From positions 2,418,001 to 2,482,000 of the forward strand of contig NZ_CP139487.1 in the NCBI RefSeq assembly GCF_034259205.1: a DNA stretch of 64,000 bases, written 5' to 3'. Below the pieces are notes generated by a model. It did no database searches. It worked only from the letters and a program-made list of their open reading frames with translations, and was not told where the DNA came from. This document shows, one piece after another, positions 8,970 through 17,638 of this stretch (position 1 is its first letter; each line of letters opens with the position of its first letter). Made by a program: the position numbers and the translations under genes. This DNA comes from Peredibacter starrii. GTDB lineage: Bacteria > Bdellovibrionota > Bacteriovoracia > Bacteriovoracales > Bacteriovoracaceae.

Positions 8970-9814
8970 TTTTTATTGGCCTCAACGAGTACGTAATCAA
9001 TGAGGCCCTTCTGATATGACCAATCAAGCACGTGATCAATAATGTGCCCAACGCGACCGGCGAACCACCCACGAATCTTCACCAGCTCCTGGATGCATTC
9101 TTCACGGTTCTGTTCTTTGCAGTAACCAGGAATCACATTTTCACCTACACAGTGAACGACGACATCTGTAAAGCCCGCTTTCTCAAGATTGGCCTTATAG
9201 TCTTCCGGTGTTCCTACGTTGTCGTAAGGAATGTTCCAGAGTTTTGTTACGAGCTTCAGTAAAAATGCCTCATAAGGATTGGTTGGCATTTTCTTGGCGA
9301 CGTAGTCTGAAAATACCACTCTCCCATTTGGTTTTAAAACTCGGTGGCATTCTTTAAAAAATTGGTTGCGAGTATTAAAGTGAACAATCCCTTCAATACA
9401 CAAGATATGAGAAAATTCATTCTCTCCGAAAGGAAGTTTAATCGCAGTTCCTTGAACGGTTTTGATTTTATCCTGAAGTCCCGCTTGATCAATTCGCCGC
9501 TTGGCATGCACCAAATGCTCGAACATTAGATCATAGGCCGTAATTTTCCTGACCGGAAAATGATTAGCAAGAACGATATCCTGCCCACCCATTCCACATG
9601 CAACATCTAAGAGTTCAGCTTGATCGTCTAGTTTCAGCATGACTCCCAATTTCTTCACAAGAGTTTCGGCCGCAACCAGATAGTCCTCATTGCCGTTTTC
9701 CCAAAAACCAAAATTAAGGTAACCACCATGAAAGTCCACATAGTTCTCCACGCCGTGAGCGTAGAACTTAGTGACTTTGTGCTCGTGAGAACTCTCATCC
9801 CAAATGATTTTCAT
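8966..9814 (-). CDS. Class I SAM methyltransferase, lipid/tocopherol/sterol type
   Basis: A 282-residue methyltransferase. Motif I is LLDVACGMGGQDIVLA (about residue 63), and the sequence HRVLKPNGRVVFSDY is the usual post-motif strand of the methyltransferase-11 group, which includes small-molecule and sterol C-methyltransferases. It is first in the reverse operon with P450 and acyltransferase genes and diverges from the E2-like gene across a 63-bp promoter region. Likely target: the lipid or isoprenoid handled by this cluster (inference). Confidence 0.85.
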   Translation of the reverse strand: MKIIWDESSHEHKVTKFYAHGVENYVDFHGGYLNFGFWENGNEDYLVAAETLVKKLGVMLKLDDQAELLDVACGMGGQDIVLANHFPVRKITAYDLMFEHLVHAKRRIDQAGLQDKIKTVQGTAIKLPFGENEFSHILCIEGIVHFNTRNQFFKECHRVLKPNGRVVFSDYVAKKMPTNPYEAFLLKLVTKLWNIPYDNVGTPEDYKANLEKAGFTDVVVHCVGENVIPGYCKEQNREECIQELVKIRGWFAGRVGHIIDHVLDWSYQKGLIDYVLVEANKK

Positions 9815-9877
9815 ACTAAAACCGTCAGACTTAAAATGTTCGTGAAATTGCTAAACTCCGTTACTATTTTATTACAT

Positions 9878-10708
9878 ATGAACTTCATCACCAAGAACAT
9901 TCAAGGCCTCACACCAACACCGACTTCTCCCTGGCGAAAGATCTCTTTAGGAACCTGGAGAATCACCGGAGACTCAAGTGTGTATGGCATGATGGAGATC
10001 AATGTAGATCCGGCCCTAAAGCACTTAGAAAAGATCGCCAAAGAAGAAAATGTTAAACTCACACTGACTCACTATGTGGCGCGGGCCCTCGCTCTGACTT
10101 TTCGTGAACATCCGCAAATTAATTCAATCGTTCGCTGGGGAAAACTATATCGACGTCGTGATGTGGATATTTTTCTTCATGTGGCAATGGACACCACCGG
10201 AGAAGACCTCTCTGGGATCGTGATCAAAGAACTTGATAAAAAATCACTCAAAGTTGTGGCCCAGGAGATGAATTCTCGAGTCAAAGATCTTAAAGCTCAT
10301 GGTGACCCGGCCTTCAATAACATTAAAAAAACTATTCGCTTCATTCCTTCATTTATTCTTCGTTACGCTTTAGATCTTATTGGTTTCGTGCTCTATTCAT
10401 TAAACCTCTGGTCGCCGGCCCTGAATGTGAATCGTGATCCCTTCGGAAGTGCGATGGTAACTAACATTGGATCTCTTGGTGCTGACTTTGCGTTCACACC
10501 AATTCCTTATTACTCACGAGTACCATTCATTCTTTCTATCGGTGCTGTGAAAGATGGCCCATGGGTCAATCCCGAGACGCGATCAATTGAAATAGCGAAA
10601 CTCTGCAAACTTGGAGTGACGTTTGATCACCGAATTATTGATGGCGTTCATGCTGCCAATATGTCGAAGACCTTTAAACGCTTCATGGAACATCCAGAGC
10701 TCCTATGA
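9878..10708 (+). CDS. Standalone 2-oxoacid dehydrogenase acyltransferase (E2)-like catalytic domain
   Basis: A 276-residue protein equivalent to the catalytic domain of E2 acyltransferases, ending with the hallmark FDHRIIDG (HxxxDG) active-site motif. No lipoyl or subunit-binding domain is present, so it is not a normal pyruvate dehydrogenase component. A hydrophobic insertion around residues 155-175 may let it touch the membrane. The ATG at 9878 is chosen because the upstream extension overlaps the divergent methyltransferase gene antisense. It is coupled by ATGA to the next gene. It probably transfers an acyl group from CoA to a lipid or small molecule. Confidence 0.78.
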   Translation: MNFITKNIQGLTPTPTSPWRKISLGTWRITGDSSVYGMMEINVDPALKHLEKIAKEENVKLTLTHYVARALALTFREHPQINSIVRWGKLYRRRDVDIFLHVAMDTTGEDLSGIVIKELDKKSLKVVAQEMNSRVKDLKAHGDPAFNNIKKTIRFIPSFILRYALDLIGFVLYSLNLWSPALNVNRDPFGSAMVTNIGSLGADFAFTPIPYYSRVPFILSIGAVKDGPWVNPETRSIEIAKLCKLGVTFDHRIIDGVHAANMSKTFKRFMEHPELL

Positions 10709-11478
10709 ATCCACTTCGAATCTCACTTGGAAAGCGCCGCCAGTTGTTTGAGATTCAGGATTTTCCTTGGTGCCCGAAAGCTGTTCGCGATGGCGTGACT
10801 GAACTTCTGGCCCTGAACCTTCGCATTCTCCCTCTCTATGAACCGGCGATCCTTGAACTTTCAAAACTCGCCAAGAAGACTGACGGCCATTGGGTGGACC
10901 TCTGTGCAGGTTCTGGTGGAGGTAGTGTCCTCCTTAAACAAAAGATGCCAGGAGAAATCAAAGACCTGACTCTCACTGACCTCTATCCTCCGAAAGACTT
11001 TAAACCTGCAGAAGGAATTCGTTATTATCCCGAATCAGTAGATGCAAGAAACGTTCCTTCCGATCTTCCCGGCATGAGAACACTTTTTACTTCCTTTCAT
11101 CATTTACCGGATGAAGTGGCCTTTGATGTTTTAAAAAATGCCAAAGACACTAAAACACCCATCGCGGTCTTCGAATTTACTGAAAGAAATATTTTGGGGC
11201 TTTTGATGGTCATGCCATCCTTCTTTTTCAGCTTTTTCCTCGTGCCTTTTATTCTTCCCTGGAAGCTTTCTCGCTTTTTTTGGACCTATATCATTCCCCT
11301 TGTCCCTCTAGTGGCCTTCATTGATATTGTGCTGTCCTGTTTCAGAACCAGAGATCCTAAGGAAGTGGAAGCACTCATTGCCACCCTCAAATCTTCAGAT
11401 TACGAGTGGAAGGTGGGATATCTTCCTACTTATCTCGGGTTGAGGTTGACGTATTTGATCGGCCAATCATCAAAATAA
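10705..11478 (+). CDS. Membrane-associated SAM methyltransferase-like protein
   Basis: A 257-residue protein with a methyltransferase core: HWVDLCAGSGGGSVLL (about residue 63) is motif I and LTLTDLYPP follows at the position of the second strand. The C-terminal third contains two hydrophobic segments (MVMPSFFFSFFLVPFILPW and the IIPLVPLVAFIDIVL region), unusual for a soluble enzyme, so membrane attachment is likely. It overlaps the E2-like gene by 4 nt. The substrate is unknown; its position suggests lipid modification. Confidence 0.7.
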   Translation: MNPLRISLGKRRQLFEIQDFPWCPKAVRDGVTELLALNLRILPLYEPAILELSKLAKKTDGHWVDLCAGSGGGSVLLKQKMPGEIKDLTLTDLYPPKDFKPAEGIRYYPESVDARNVPSDLPGMRTLFTSFHHLPDEVAFDVLKNAKDTKTPIAVFEFTERNILGLLMVMPSFFFSFFLVPFILPWKLSRFFWTYIIPLVPLVAFIDIVLSCFRTRDPKEVEALIATLKSSDYEWKVGYLPTYLGLRLTYLIGQSSK

Positions 11479-11525
11479 AACCTGACCCTTGTCACAGTTT
11501 TTCCCAGAATGCTTAACTAGTAGGG

Positions 11526-14500
11526 ATGAAAAATTCACAAGAGCTCTCTATTGGCATTGATGTAGGTTCCACCACCGTGAAGGTCGTGGTGCTTGATTCG
11601 TCTTCGAACATTTTGTTTTCAAAGTATGAACGCCATCACACCAAGCAGGCCCAGTGTGTGCTGGATCTTCTGACTCTCATTGAAGAAAAATTTCCGGAAG
11701 AAAAAAAGTTTTACATGACAGGGTCTGGAGCTTCCACCATTGCACCTAAGATCGGGGCGAAGTTTGTTCAGGAAGTAAATGCAGTTGCCATGGCGGTGGA
11801 AAAACTCCATCCACGCGCGCAGAGTGTGATTGAACTGGGCGGCCAGGACGCTAAGGTCATTATCTTTAAAGAAAAAGAAAATGGCGACAAACGAACTCTC
11901 ACCTACATGAATGATAAGTGTGCCTCTGGAACCGGAGCAACAATCGATAAGTGCATGCTCAAGGTCGGCATGGATCCGACAGGTCTTTCGTCAATTAAAT
12001 TTGATCCTGAAAAGCTTCATCATGTGGCGGCGAAATGCGGAGTCTTCGCAGAAACCGATATCGTAAATCTCATTAAATCCAGTATCGCCAAAGAAGATAT
12101 CTTAAATTCTCTCGCCGATGCGATCGTGAATCAAAATCTTTCAGTTCTCACTCGCGGAAACACACTCAAAGATGAAATCATTTTACTGGGTGGCCCGAAT
12201 ACATATCTTCCCTTCTTAGTTGAATGCTGGAAGTATCGGATTCAAGAAATCTGGAGAGAGCGTGGTTTCACAGACCTCTTAGAGGGTGACATTGATAAAA
12301 AAATATTAGTGCCTGAGAATTCCCTCTACTACGCCGCCCTGGGTTCTTGCTATTTTGGCCGTTTGAGTTTTGAGACTGAAAATTACAAAGGTCTTTCTGA
12401 CTTAAAATCTTTCATCCTGGGTGGAAGGAAAGAAGAACTAAAACAAATTGCAGGCGATCCATTAGTTGCAACAGCTGAAGAACTTTCAAATTTCCTCAAT
12501 CAATATTCCATTCCTACTTATAAACCAATTGAACCCAGAAGTGGTGAAACAATTCGTGCTTTCTTGGGCGTTGATGGTGGTTCCACTTCCACTAAGTGCG
12601 CTTTGGTTGATGAAAATGGAAAACTCATTCTCAAAGTTTATACTCTTTCAAAAGGTAATCCTTTTGAAGATTTCAAAATCCTCATTGGAAAGATAAACGC
12701 CCACTTCGATCACTTCGGGGCCAAACTCGATGTCATCGGGTTTGGAGTGACTGGCTATGCGGCCAACATCTTTGAAAAAGTCTTCTCGGCCGATGTAAAT
12801 GTCATTGAGACCGTGGCCCATATGAAGAGTTCACAGAACGCCTTCGGTGATGTGGATGTGATCTGCGATATTGGGGGCCAGGACATTAAGGTGCTTTTCT
12901 TAAAGTCCCAGGAGCTTTCAAACTTTAAACTCTCCAATCAATGTTCGGCCGGAAATGGCATGATCCTTCAAGGCATGGCCGAACAATTTGGTCACGGGGT
13001 TCATGAATATGCGGATGTGGCCTTTAAGGCCGAGATCGCACCGACTTTCTCTTATGGCTGTGGCGTATTTTTAGATTCAGATCGAGTGAACTTTCAAAAG
13101 CAAGGTTTCTCAAAAGAAGAAATCATGGCCGGACTCGCCCAAGTTCTGCCAAAAAATATCTGGCAGTATGTGGTGCAGGTCCCAAGACTTGAAAGTTTTG
13201 GCCGTCGTTTCGTTCTCCAAGGCGGAACTCAATACAATCTTGCCGCTTTGAAAGCTCAGGTGGATTACATCAAAAAACGCGTAAAGAACGCCGAAGTGTT
13301 CGTGCATCCACATCCCGGTGAAGCAGGGGCCATTGGTGCGGCACTCGAAGCGCGCGAACTAGTGGGCATCCGCGGGTATACAACTTTTCCTGGTCTTCAT
13401 GAGGCCTACAATATAAGTTACACCACCAAATCAGATGAATCCACTCGTTGTAATTTCTGTCCGAATCACTGCGCCCGTACCTTTGTCGATACCAAAACTC
13501 CCAGTGGAAAATCAGTGCGCTATATTTCGGGTTTCTCTTGCGAGAAAGGCACAGTTGAAAATAAAGAGGCCTTAAAACTTCTCATGCAAAAAAATGCCGA
13601 GAAGAAAAAGAACAATCCAAATCTTGTTCGCACTCAGGCAAAAGAACTCTTTAAACTGGATCTTACAGTTACTTCACACACTCCTGGGTTTCTGCAGAAA
13701 AAGATTGATCGTTCTCACATCAAAATCGCCATGCCACGAGTACTTAATATGTGGATCATGGCACCGTTTTTTAATGCTTATTTTTTATCATTGGGTCTAA
13801 AAGCAGAAAATATCATCTGGTCCTCAGAGACCAACGAACAAATGTCCAAAGACGGCATGAAGTATGGTTCGATTGATCCATGTTTCCCGGCCAAGGTAGC
13901 TCAGGCCCATATGCACCAGCTTCTTTATCATGAGAAGATGGATTATATTTTTTTCCCGGCCATTACTCATACACCTAATTTCCTCGTGAATGTCGTTTCA
14001 AGTACCAGCTGTCCCGTGGTTCAGGGCACACCTCTGGTGATGAAATCATCCTTCACTCTCGAGAAAGATTACTTCAAAGAAAAAGAAACGATTTTTGTTA
14101 ATAGCGCAGTGGACTTCCAAAATACGGGTTATCTCAAGAAACAGCTCTTAGAAACCTGGAGTAAACACCTCACACTATCATCAAAAGAAAACGACCACGC
14201 GGTCATGGAAGGGCTCAAGGCCCTTCAAAACTTTGAACTAGAAATGGAAAAGCGCGGACAAGAAATCATTGAACGAGCAGAACGCGAGAAAGGCATCGCC
14301 ATTCTTCTTCTGGGACGCCCTTATCATCTTGATCCGGGCCTTAACCATCAAATTCTAGATGAAGTCCAGGGTCTGGGTTTCCCGGTCATCACCATGACTT
14401 CCATTCCTAAAAACAAGGAATGGCTTTCAAAATATTTTGAAGGCAATCCTCATGACATTAATGACGTGTGGCCGGAAAACTTTTCAACCAACTCAGCTCA

Positions 14501-14819
14501 AAAAGTTTGGGCCGCTAAATTTGCCGCGAGAAATCCGCACATTGCGGTGATCGATATCTCAAGCTTTAAATGCGGCCACGATGCTCCGACTTACGGAATT
14601 ATCGACAGCATTACTTCTGCGGCCAAGGCCGCCTACTTAACTCTCCATGACCTGGATCAAACCTCTCCAACTGAGTCGTTTAAGATCCGTCTCAAGACCT
14701 TTGCTTATAATTTAAATAAACGAATCGAACGCTTCCGAAAGGACGATGTATGCAGCACTGGACCGACAAAAACCCTCGAAACTTCACTAAAAGTGAGCGA
14801 AGTCATGTCACACTTTTAA
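11526..14819 (+). CDS. BadF/HgdC-type acyl-CoA dehydratase activase, double-ASKHA large subunit
   Basis: A 1097-residue protein with two tandem ASKHA ATPase modules. The first begins GIDVGSTTVK (about residue 9) and contains KCASGTG and KCGVF. The second begins GVDGGSTSTK (about residue 349) and contains QCSAGNG and YGCGVF. Those Cys pairs normally hold the bridging [4Fe-4S] cluster of 2-hydroxyacyl-CoA dehydratase activases, here possible within one chain. A CxxCxxxC motif (about residue 641) and a DUF2229-like region follow. The family uses ATP to inject an electron into a partner enzyme. TTGTCA lies 18 nt before a weak -10, and the ATG lies 7 nt after that, hinting at a leaderless message. 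Homologues, from memory, are often single chains of about 1400 residues. Confidence 0.85.
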   Translation: MKNSQELSIGIDVGSTTVKVVVLDSSSNILFSKYERHHTKQAQCVLDLLTLIEEKFPEEKKFYMTGSGASTIAPKIGAKFVQEVNAVAMAVEKLHPRAQSVIELGGQDAKVIIFKEKENGDKRTLTYMNDKCASGTGATIDKCMLKVGMDPTGLSSIKFDPEKLHHVAAKCGVFAETDIVNLIKSSIAKEDILNSLADAIVNQNLSVLTRGNTLKDEIILLGGPNTYLPFLVECWKYRIQEIWRERGFTDLLEGDIDKKILVPENSLYYAALGSCYFGRLSFETENYKGLSDLKSFILGGRKEELKQIAGDPLVATAEELSNFLNQYSIPTYKPIEPRSGETIRAFLGVDGGSTSTKCALVDENGKLILKVYTLSKGNPFEDFKILIGKINAHFDHFGAKLDVIGFGVTGYAANIFEKVFSADVNVIETVAHMKSSQNAFGDVDVICDIGGQDIKVLFLKSQELSNFKLSNQCSAGNGMILQGMAEQFGHGVHEYADVAFKAEIAPTFSYGCGVFLDSDRVNFQKQGFSKEEIMAGLAQVLPKNIWQYVVQVPRLESFGRRFVLQGGTQYNLAALKAQVDYIKKRVKNAEVFVHPHPGEAGAIGAALEARELVGIRGYTTFPGLHEAYNISYTTKSDESTRCNFCPNHCARTFVDTKTPSGKSVRYISGFSCEKGTVENKEALKLLMQKNAEKKKNNPNLVRTQAKELFKLDLTVTSHTPGFLQKKIDRSHIKIAMPRVLNMWIMAPFFNAYFLSLGLKAENIIWSSETNEQMSKDGMKYGSIDPCFPAKVAQAHMHQLLYHEKMDYIFFPAITHTPNFLVNVVSSTSCPVVQGTPLVMKSSFTLEKDYFKEKETIFVNSAVDFQNTGYLKKQLLETWSKHLTLSSKENDHAVMEGLKALQNFELEMEKRGQEIIERAEREKGIAILLLGRPYHLDPGLNHQILDEVQGLGFPVITMTSIPKNKEWLSKYFEGNPHDINDVWPENFSTNSAQKVWAAKFAARNPHIAVIDISSFKCGHDAPTYGIIDSITSAAKAAYLTLHDLDQTSPTESFKIRLKTFAYNLNKRIERFRKDDVCSTGPTKTLETSLKVSEVMSHF

Positions 14820-16018
14820 CTTCGGGCCTTCCTCTGCATATTCTGCATCTCGTGAAGCAAGTCGTTGCCATGGCCGGTCTGAAATTTGAGATCATGCCAG
14901 AGCCAAACAATGATTCTCTTCAAATTGGCAGGGAATTTGGGAATAGGGGCCAGTGTAATCCCACTTACTTCACCGTCGGAAATCTCGTGAAGCACCTCAT
15001 GTATCTGCGCGACGAACTCCATGTCCCAACTGAGAAAATCATTTCTGACTACGCCTTTGTCACCGCAGGAGGTTGTGGCCCTTGTCGCATGGGTATGTAT
15101 TCCACTGAATACCGTAAGGCGCTTCGAGATTCGGGCTTCACGGGCTTTAGGGTCCTTCTATTCTCTCGATCAGGTGACGTGCAAGACGTACTGATGGACG
15201 GTCTGAAACTGACCAACAAAGACATCATTCGTTTCTTCATGGCCATTATGGTGGGTGATATTTTAAACACCATCAACATCCGCCGAAGACCTTTTGAGAT
15301 CACACCTGGTTCAGTCGATACCATTGTGAAGGCCGCCAGAGAAGAAATTGATACGGCCCACTGGATCAAAGGTCTATTCAAAGCGCGCAAAATTCTCAAG
15401 ACCATCAAACTTAAAAAAGAGAAACGTCCCATTGTTCATATCATGGGAGAATTTTGGGCCAAGACCACTGATGGTGAGGGAAACTACCATCTCTTCCGCT
15501 TCATTGAAAAAGAAGGTGGTGTCGTCTCCAATGAAACAGTCACTGATTGGCTTCTGCACCAAATCTGGCGCGCTCGTTGGAGTGCGGCCCGAACTAAGAA
15601 ATCAAAGTTCATCACATCGACCGAGCTTCAACTTAAAGTTTTGGAACTCATGATCGCAGGCATTTTTAAAACCATGTGTTTCATCCTTGGCGAGAAGAAT
15701 AAACTCTCTGACCATGGAAGTCTCGCCCAGGCCGCAGGTGAGCATTTTGATCTTCACGTTGATGGCGGTGAGGATCATATGGAAGTGGCCCACCATATTC
15801 ACATCGCTAAACACAAACTGGCCGACCTCATCATCAGCGTTAAACCTTTCACCTGCCTCAGTTCTTCAGGCGTGTCAGACGGAGTTCAGAGTAAGATTTC
15901 AGAACTCTATCCCCAGGTAGAATTCATTGCCGTTGAGACCAATGGTGATAGCGCAACGAATTTTTACTCACGGATTCAAATGGCCATGCAAAAGGTGATC
16001 GCTCCCTCCCTTCAATAA
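14750..16018 (+). CDS. HgdB/DUF2229-type dehydratase-activase partner subunit
   Basis: A 422-residue protein matching the C-terminal part of the large activase-related family and 2-hydroxyglutaryl-CoA dehydratase D-component-like proteins. Conserved cysteines appear in GNRGQCNPTYF, AGGCGPCRMGMY and FTCLSSSGVSD and probably bind an iron-sulfur cluster. It starts 70 bp inside the upstream gene in the -1 frame, with an AAAGGA ribosome binding site before the ATG, so separate initiation is plausible. A natural split or an undetected frameshift are both possible. It probably works with the upstream ATPase as an electron-activation complex. Confidence 0.8.
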   Translation: MQHWTDKNPRNFTKSERSHVTLLTSGLPLHILHLVKQVVAMAGLKFEIMPEPNNDSLQIGREFGNRGQCNPTYFTVGNLVKHLMYLRDELHVPTEKIISDYAFVTAGGCGPCRMGMYSTEYRKALRDSGFTGFRVLLFSRSGDVQDVLMDGLKLTNKDIIRFFMAIMVGDILNTINIRRRPFEITPGSVDTIVKAAREEIDTAHWIKGLFKARKILKTIKLKKEKRPIVHIMGEFWAKTTDGEGNYHLFRFIEKEGGVVSNETVTDWLLHQIWRARWSAARTKKSKFITSTELQLKVLELMIAGIFKTMCFILGEKNKLSDHGSLAQAAGEHFDLHVDGGEDHMEVAHHIHIAKHKLADLIISVKPFTCLSSSGVSDGVQSKISELYPQVEFIAVETNGDSATNFYSRIQMAMQKVIAPSLQ

Positions 16019-16088
16019 AGGTTTTCTTTAGTGGTGAAGTGCAGACGGTCTTTCCTAGATTAATTCGCAATTCACCTGGAGGTGTCTT

Positions 16089-17156
16089 GTGAAAAGGATT
16101 TCAGGACTCATCGCCTTCTTGACTCTCACTAATGTTACTTTTGCTTCGACATCGAACATGAAGATGGCATGGGAAAATATCTCGGATCCTGAGATCATGA
16201 GTTATTTTTTTACAAAGACCTTTCGTGACCTTCCTCTAAAGGGCGAAGTCACTCCATCAAAGAAATACTGGTCTGGAGACTACTGGGCGCTTAAAAACGG
16301 GAACATCAACTACCGATGGTACGCCAAGAAAAAGATTGGGTGGAACTTAAACTCTCCAACAAAAGAGCGGGCCATGAGAATGACCATTCCCGAGCTCGCT
16401 GAACTAGCACCTTCAGAAAAGTATGATCTTTTCACAGGAAACTACAACTATCCATTACGCGATGAGGTTTATCGTCGCGCTGATCCGAATGCGGAAATCT
16501 GGGAAGGGATGTGTCATGGTTGGTCTCCGGCCACCATGAACCATGAAGAACCAACTCCTAAAGTTTTGCGCAACCCGGATGGCATCGATATTCCATTTGG
16601 CTCATCGGACATTAAGGCACTTGTGAGCTATTACTACGCCTACGGTTTCCAAACACCAACGGTCTATCAAATGGGACTTCGCTGTTACAAAGGTGGATTT
16701 CTAAACTTTGATCACGACTGCAAAGATGACATGAATGCCGGGGCCTTCCACCTGGTCCTCGCCAACCGAATAGGCATTGATGGAAAAGGATTTGTGGCCG
16801 ATATTCAGCGCTACAAAGAGGTATGGAATCATCCCTTCAGCAAATACTCATCAACTGTGGTGGATGAATATGGGGCCGACAGTGACGCAGCTCCGGGCGC
16901 AGTGAAAACTCTCCGAATTAAAACCACTGTGACTTATATCGACGAAAATGGCCACGACTGGCAACCTGTTCGTGGAACTCCCAAGCAACATGAGAAGACC
17001 GTCAACTACGAATATGAAGTTGAACTAGATAGCTTTGGAAAGATTGTTGGGGGCAAGTGGATCTCAAAGGCAAGACCGGATTTCTTGTGGTTTAAGACCA
17101 AGGCCCGTAAATTTGAGGGAACATTATCAAGATTAGGTGAACTACTTAACGATTAA
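16089..17156 (+). CDS. Secreted transglutaminase-elicitor (GP42/TGase_elicitor)-like protein
   Basis: A 355-residue protein with a Sec signal peptide (cleavage near FAS-TS). It carries landmarks of the Phytophthora GP42 transglutaminase family: YWSGDYWALKNGNINY, then WEGMCHGWSPATMNHEEP with candidate nucleophile Cys142, SSDIKAL, and AGAFHLVLAN (His221) followed by FVADIQ (Asp238) and EVWNHP. Such enzymes crosslink Gln and Lys side chains. It starts with GTG behind GGAGGT and ends at a strong bidirectional terminator. A paralogue lies at 56720. Activity is inferred from motif order recalled from the family; no alignment was run. Confidence 0.75.
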   Translation: MKRISGLIAFLTLTNVTFASTSNMKMAWENISDPEIMSYFFTKTFRDLPLKGEVTPSKKYWSGDYWALKNGNINYRWYAKKKIGWNLNSPTKERAMRMTIPELAELAPSEKYDLFTGNYNYPLRDEVYRRADPNAEIWEGMCHGWSPATMNHEEPTPKVLRNPDGIDIPFGSSDIKALVSYYYAYGFQTPTVYQMGLRCYKGGFLNFDHDCKDDMNAGAFHLVLANRIGIDGKGFVADIQRYKEVWNHPFSKYSSTVVDEYGADSDAAPGAVKTLRIKTTVTYIDENGHDWQPVRGTPKQHEKTVNYEYEVELDSFGKIVGGKWISKARPDFLWFKTKARKFEGTLSRLGELLND

Positions 17157-17168
17157 GACAAAAAATAA

Positions 17169-17198
17169 GGTCAGTGGGTTTTCCACTGACCTTTTTTT
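17169..17198. terminator. Bidirectional intrinsic terminator
   Basis: A 9-bp perfect stem, GGTCAGTGG (17169-17177) and CCACTGACC (17183-17191), with a 5-nt loop and a seven-T tract on the plus strand. An A-rich stretch on the left serves the minus strand. It separates the convergent genes 16089-17156 and 17201-17638. Confidence 0.92.
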
Positions 17199-17200
17199 GA

Positions 17201-17638
17201 TTATAAGTGAATCACAACTTCGTTTGTTTCTCCGCCCTTCACTAAATCAAAGTTAACATTATCATCTTTGATGAATGTTGACTCAGAATCACAGTGGCCA
17301 AGATCAATCACGTGAATTTTTACGTCCCCACGCTTAGGAACAATGTAGTTATCCAGGCTTAATGTTTGAGGAACTGAATCACGATCGATCATAAATTTCT
17401 GCTTTGATACACACTCGTTAAGAACAGTTGTGCCATTGATGTCTACGCGTGATTTATCCGGAAACACCTTACCATTAAGAATGATTTTCCAGTTAACACT
17501 TGAAAGACAGTTCACGTCTTCACAAATAGGGTTGGCCTGTTTGCTTACATGTGATTTGTTGTCTTTTTCGCCACAACTTACGAGAGTAAGAAGAAGGGCC
17601 GAAGCGAGTGCCATGCTGATTGTTTTTCGAATGTCCAT
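17201..17638 (-). CDS. Lipoprotein of unknown function
   Basis: A 145-residue lipoprotein beginning MDIRKTISMALASALLLTLVSCGEKD; the lipobox LVSC gives a lipidated Cys near residue 22. The mature part contains further cysteines (CEDVNCLSS, LNECV, HCDS) that could form disulfides in the periplasm. An AAAAGGA ribosome binding site precedes the chosen ATG at 17638; the longer frame to 17713 has none. No family is recognised. It is transcribed alone and ends at the shared terminator. Confidence 0.7.
   Translation of the reverse strand: MDIRKTISMALASALLLTLVSCGEKDNKSHVSKQANPICEDVNCLSSVNWKIILNGKVFPDKSRVDINGTTVLNECVSKQKFMIDRDSVPQTLSLDNYIVPKRGDVKIHVIDLGHCDSESTFIKDDNVNFDLVKGGETNEVVIHL

Noticed and set aside
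14750-14819. Canonical -1 slippery heptamer joining the two activase genes
   Set aside because: No X-XXY-YYZ site in the right phase was found in the overlap, and an independent ribosome binding site precedes the second start.
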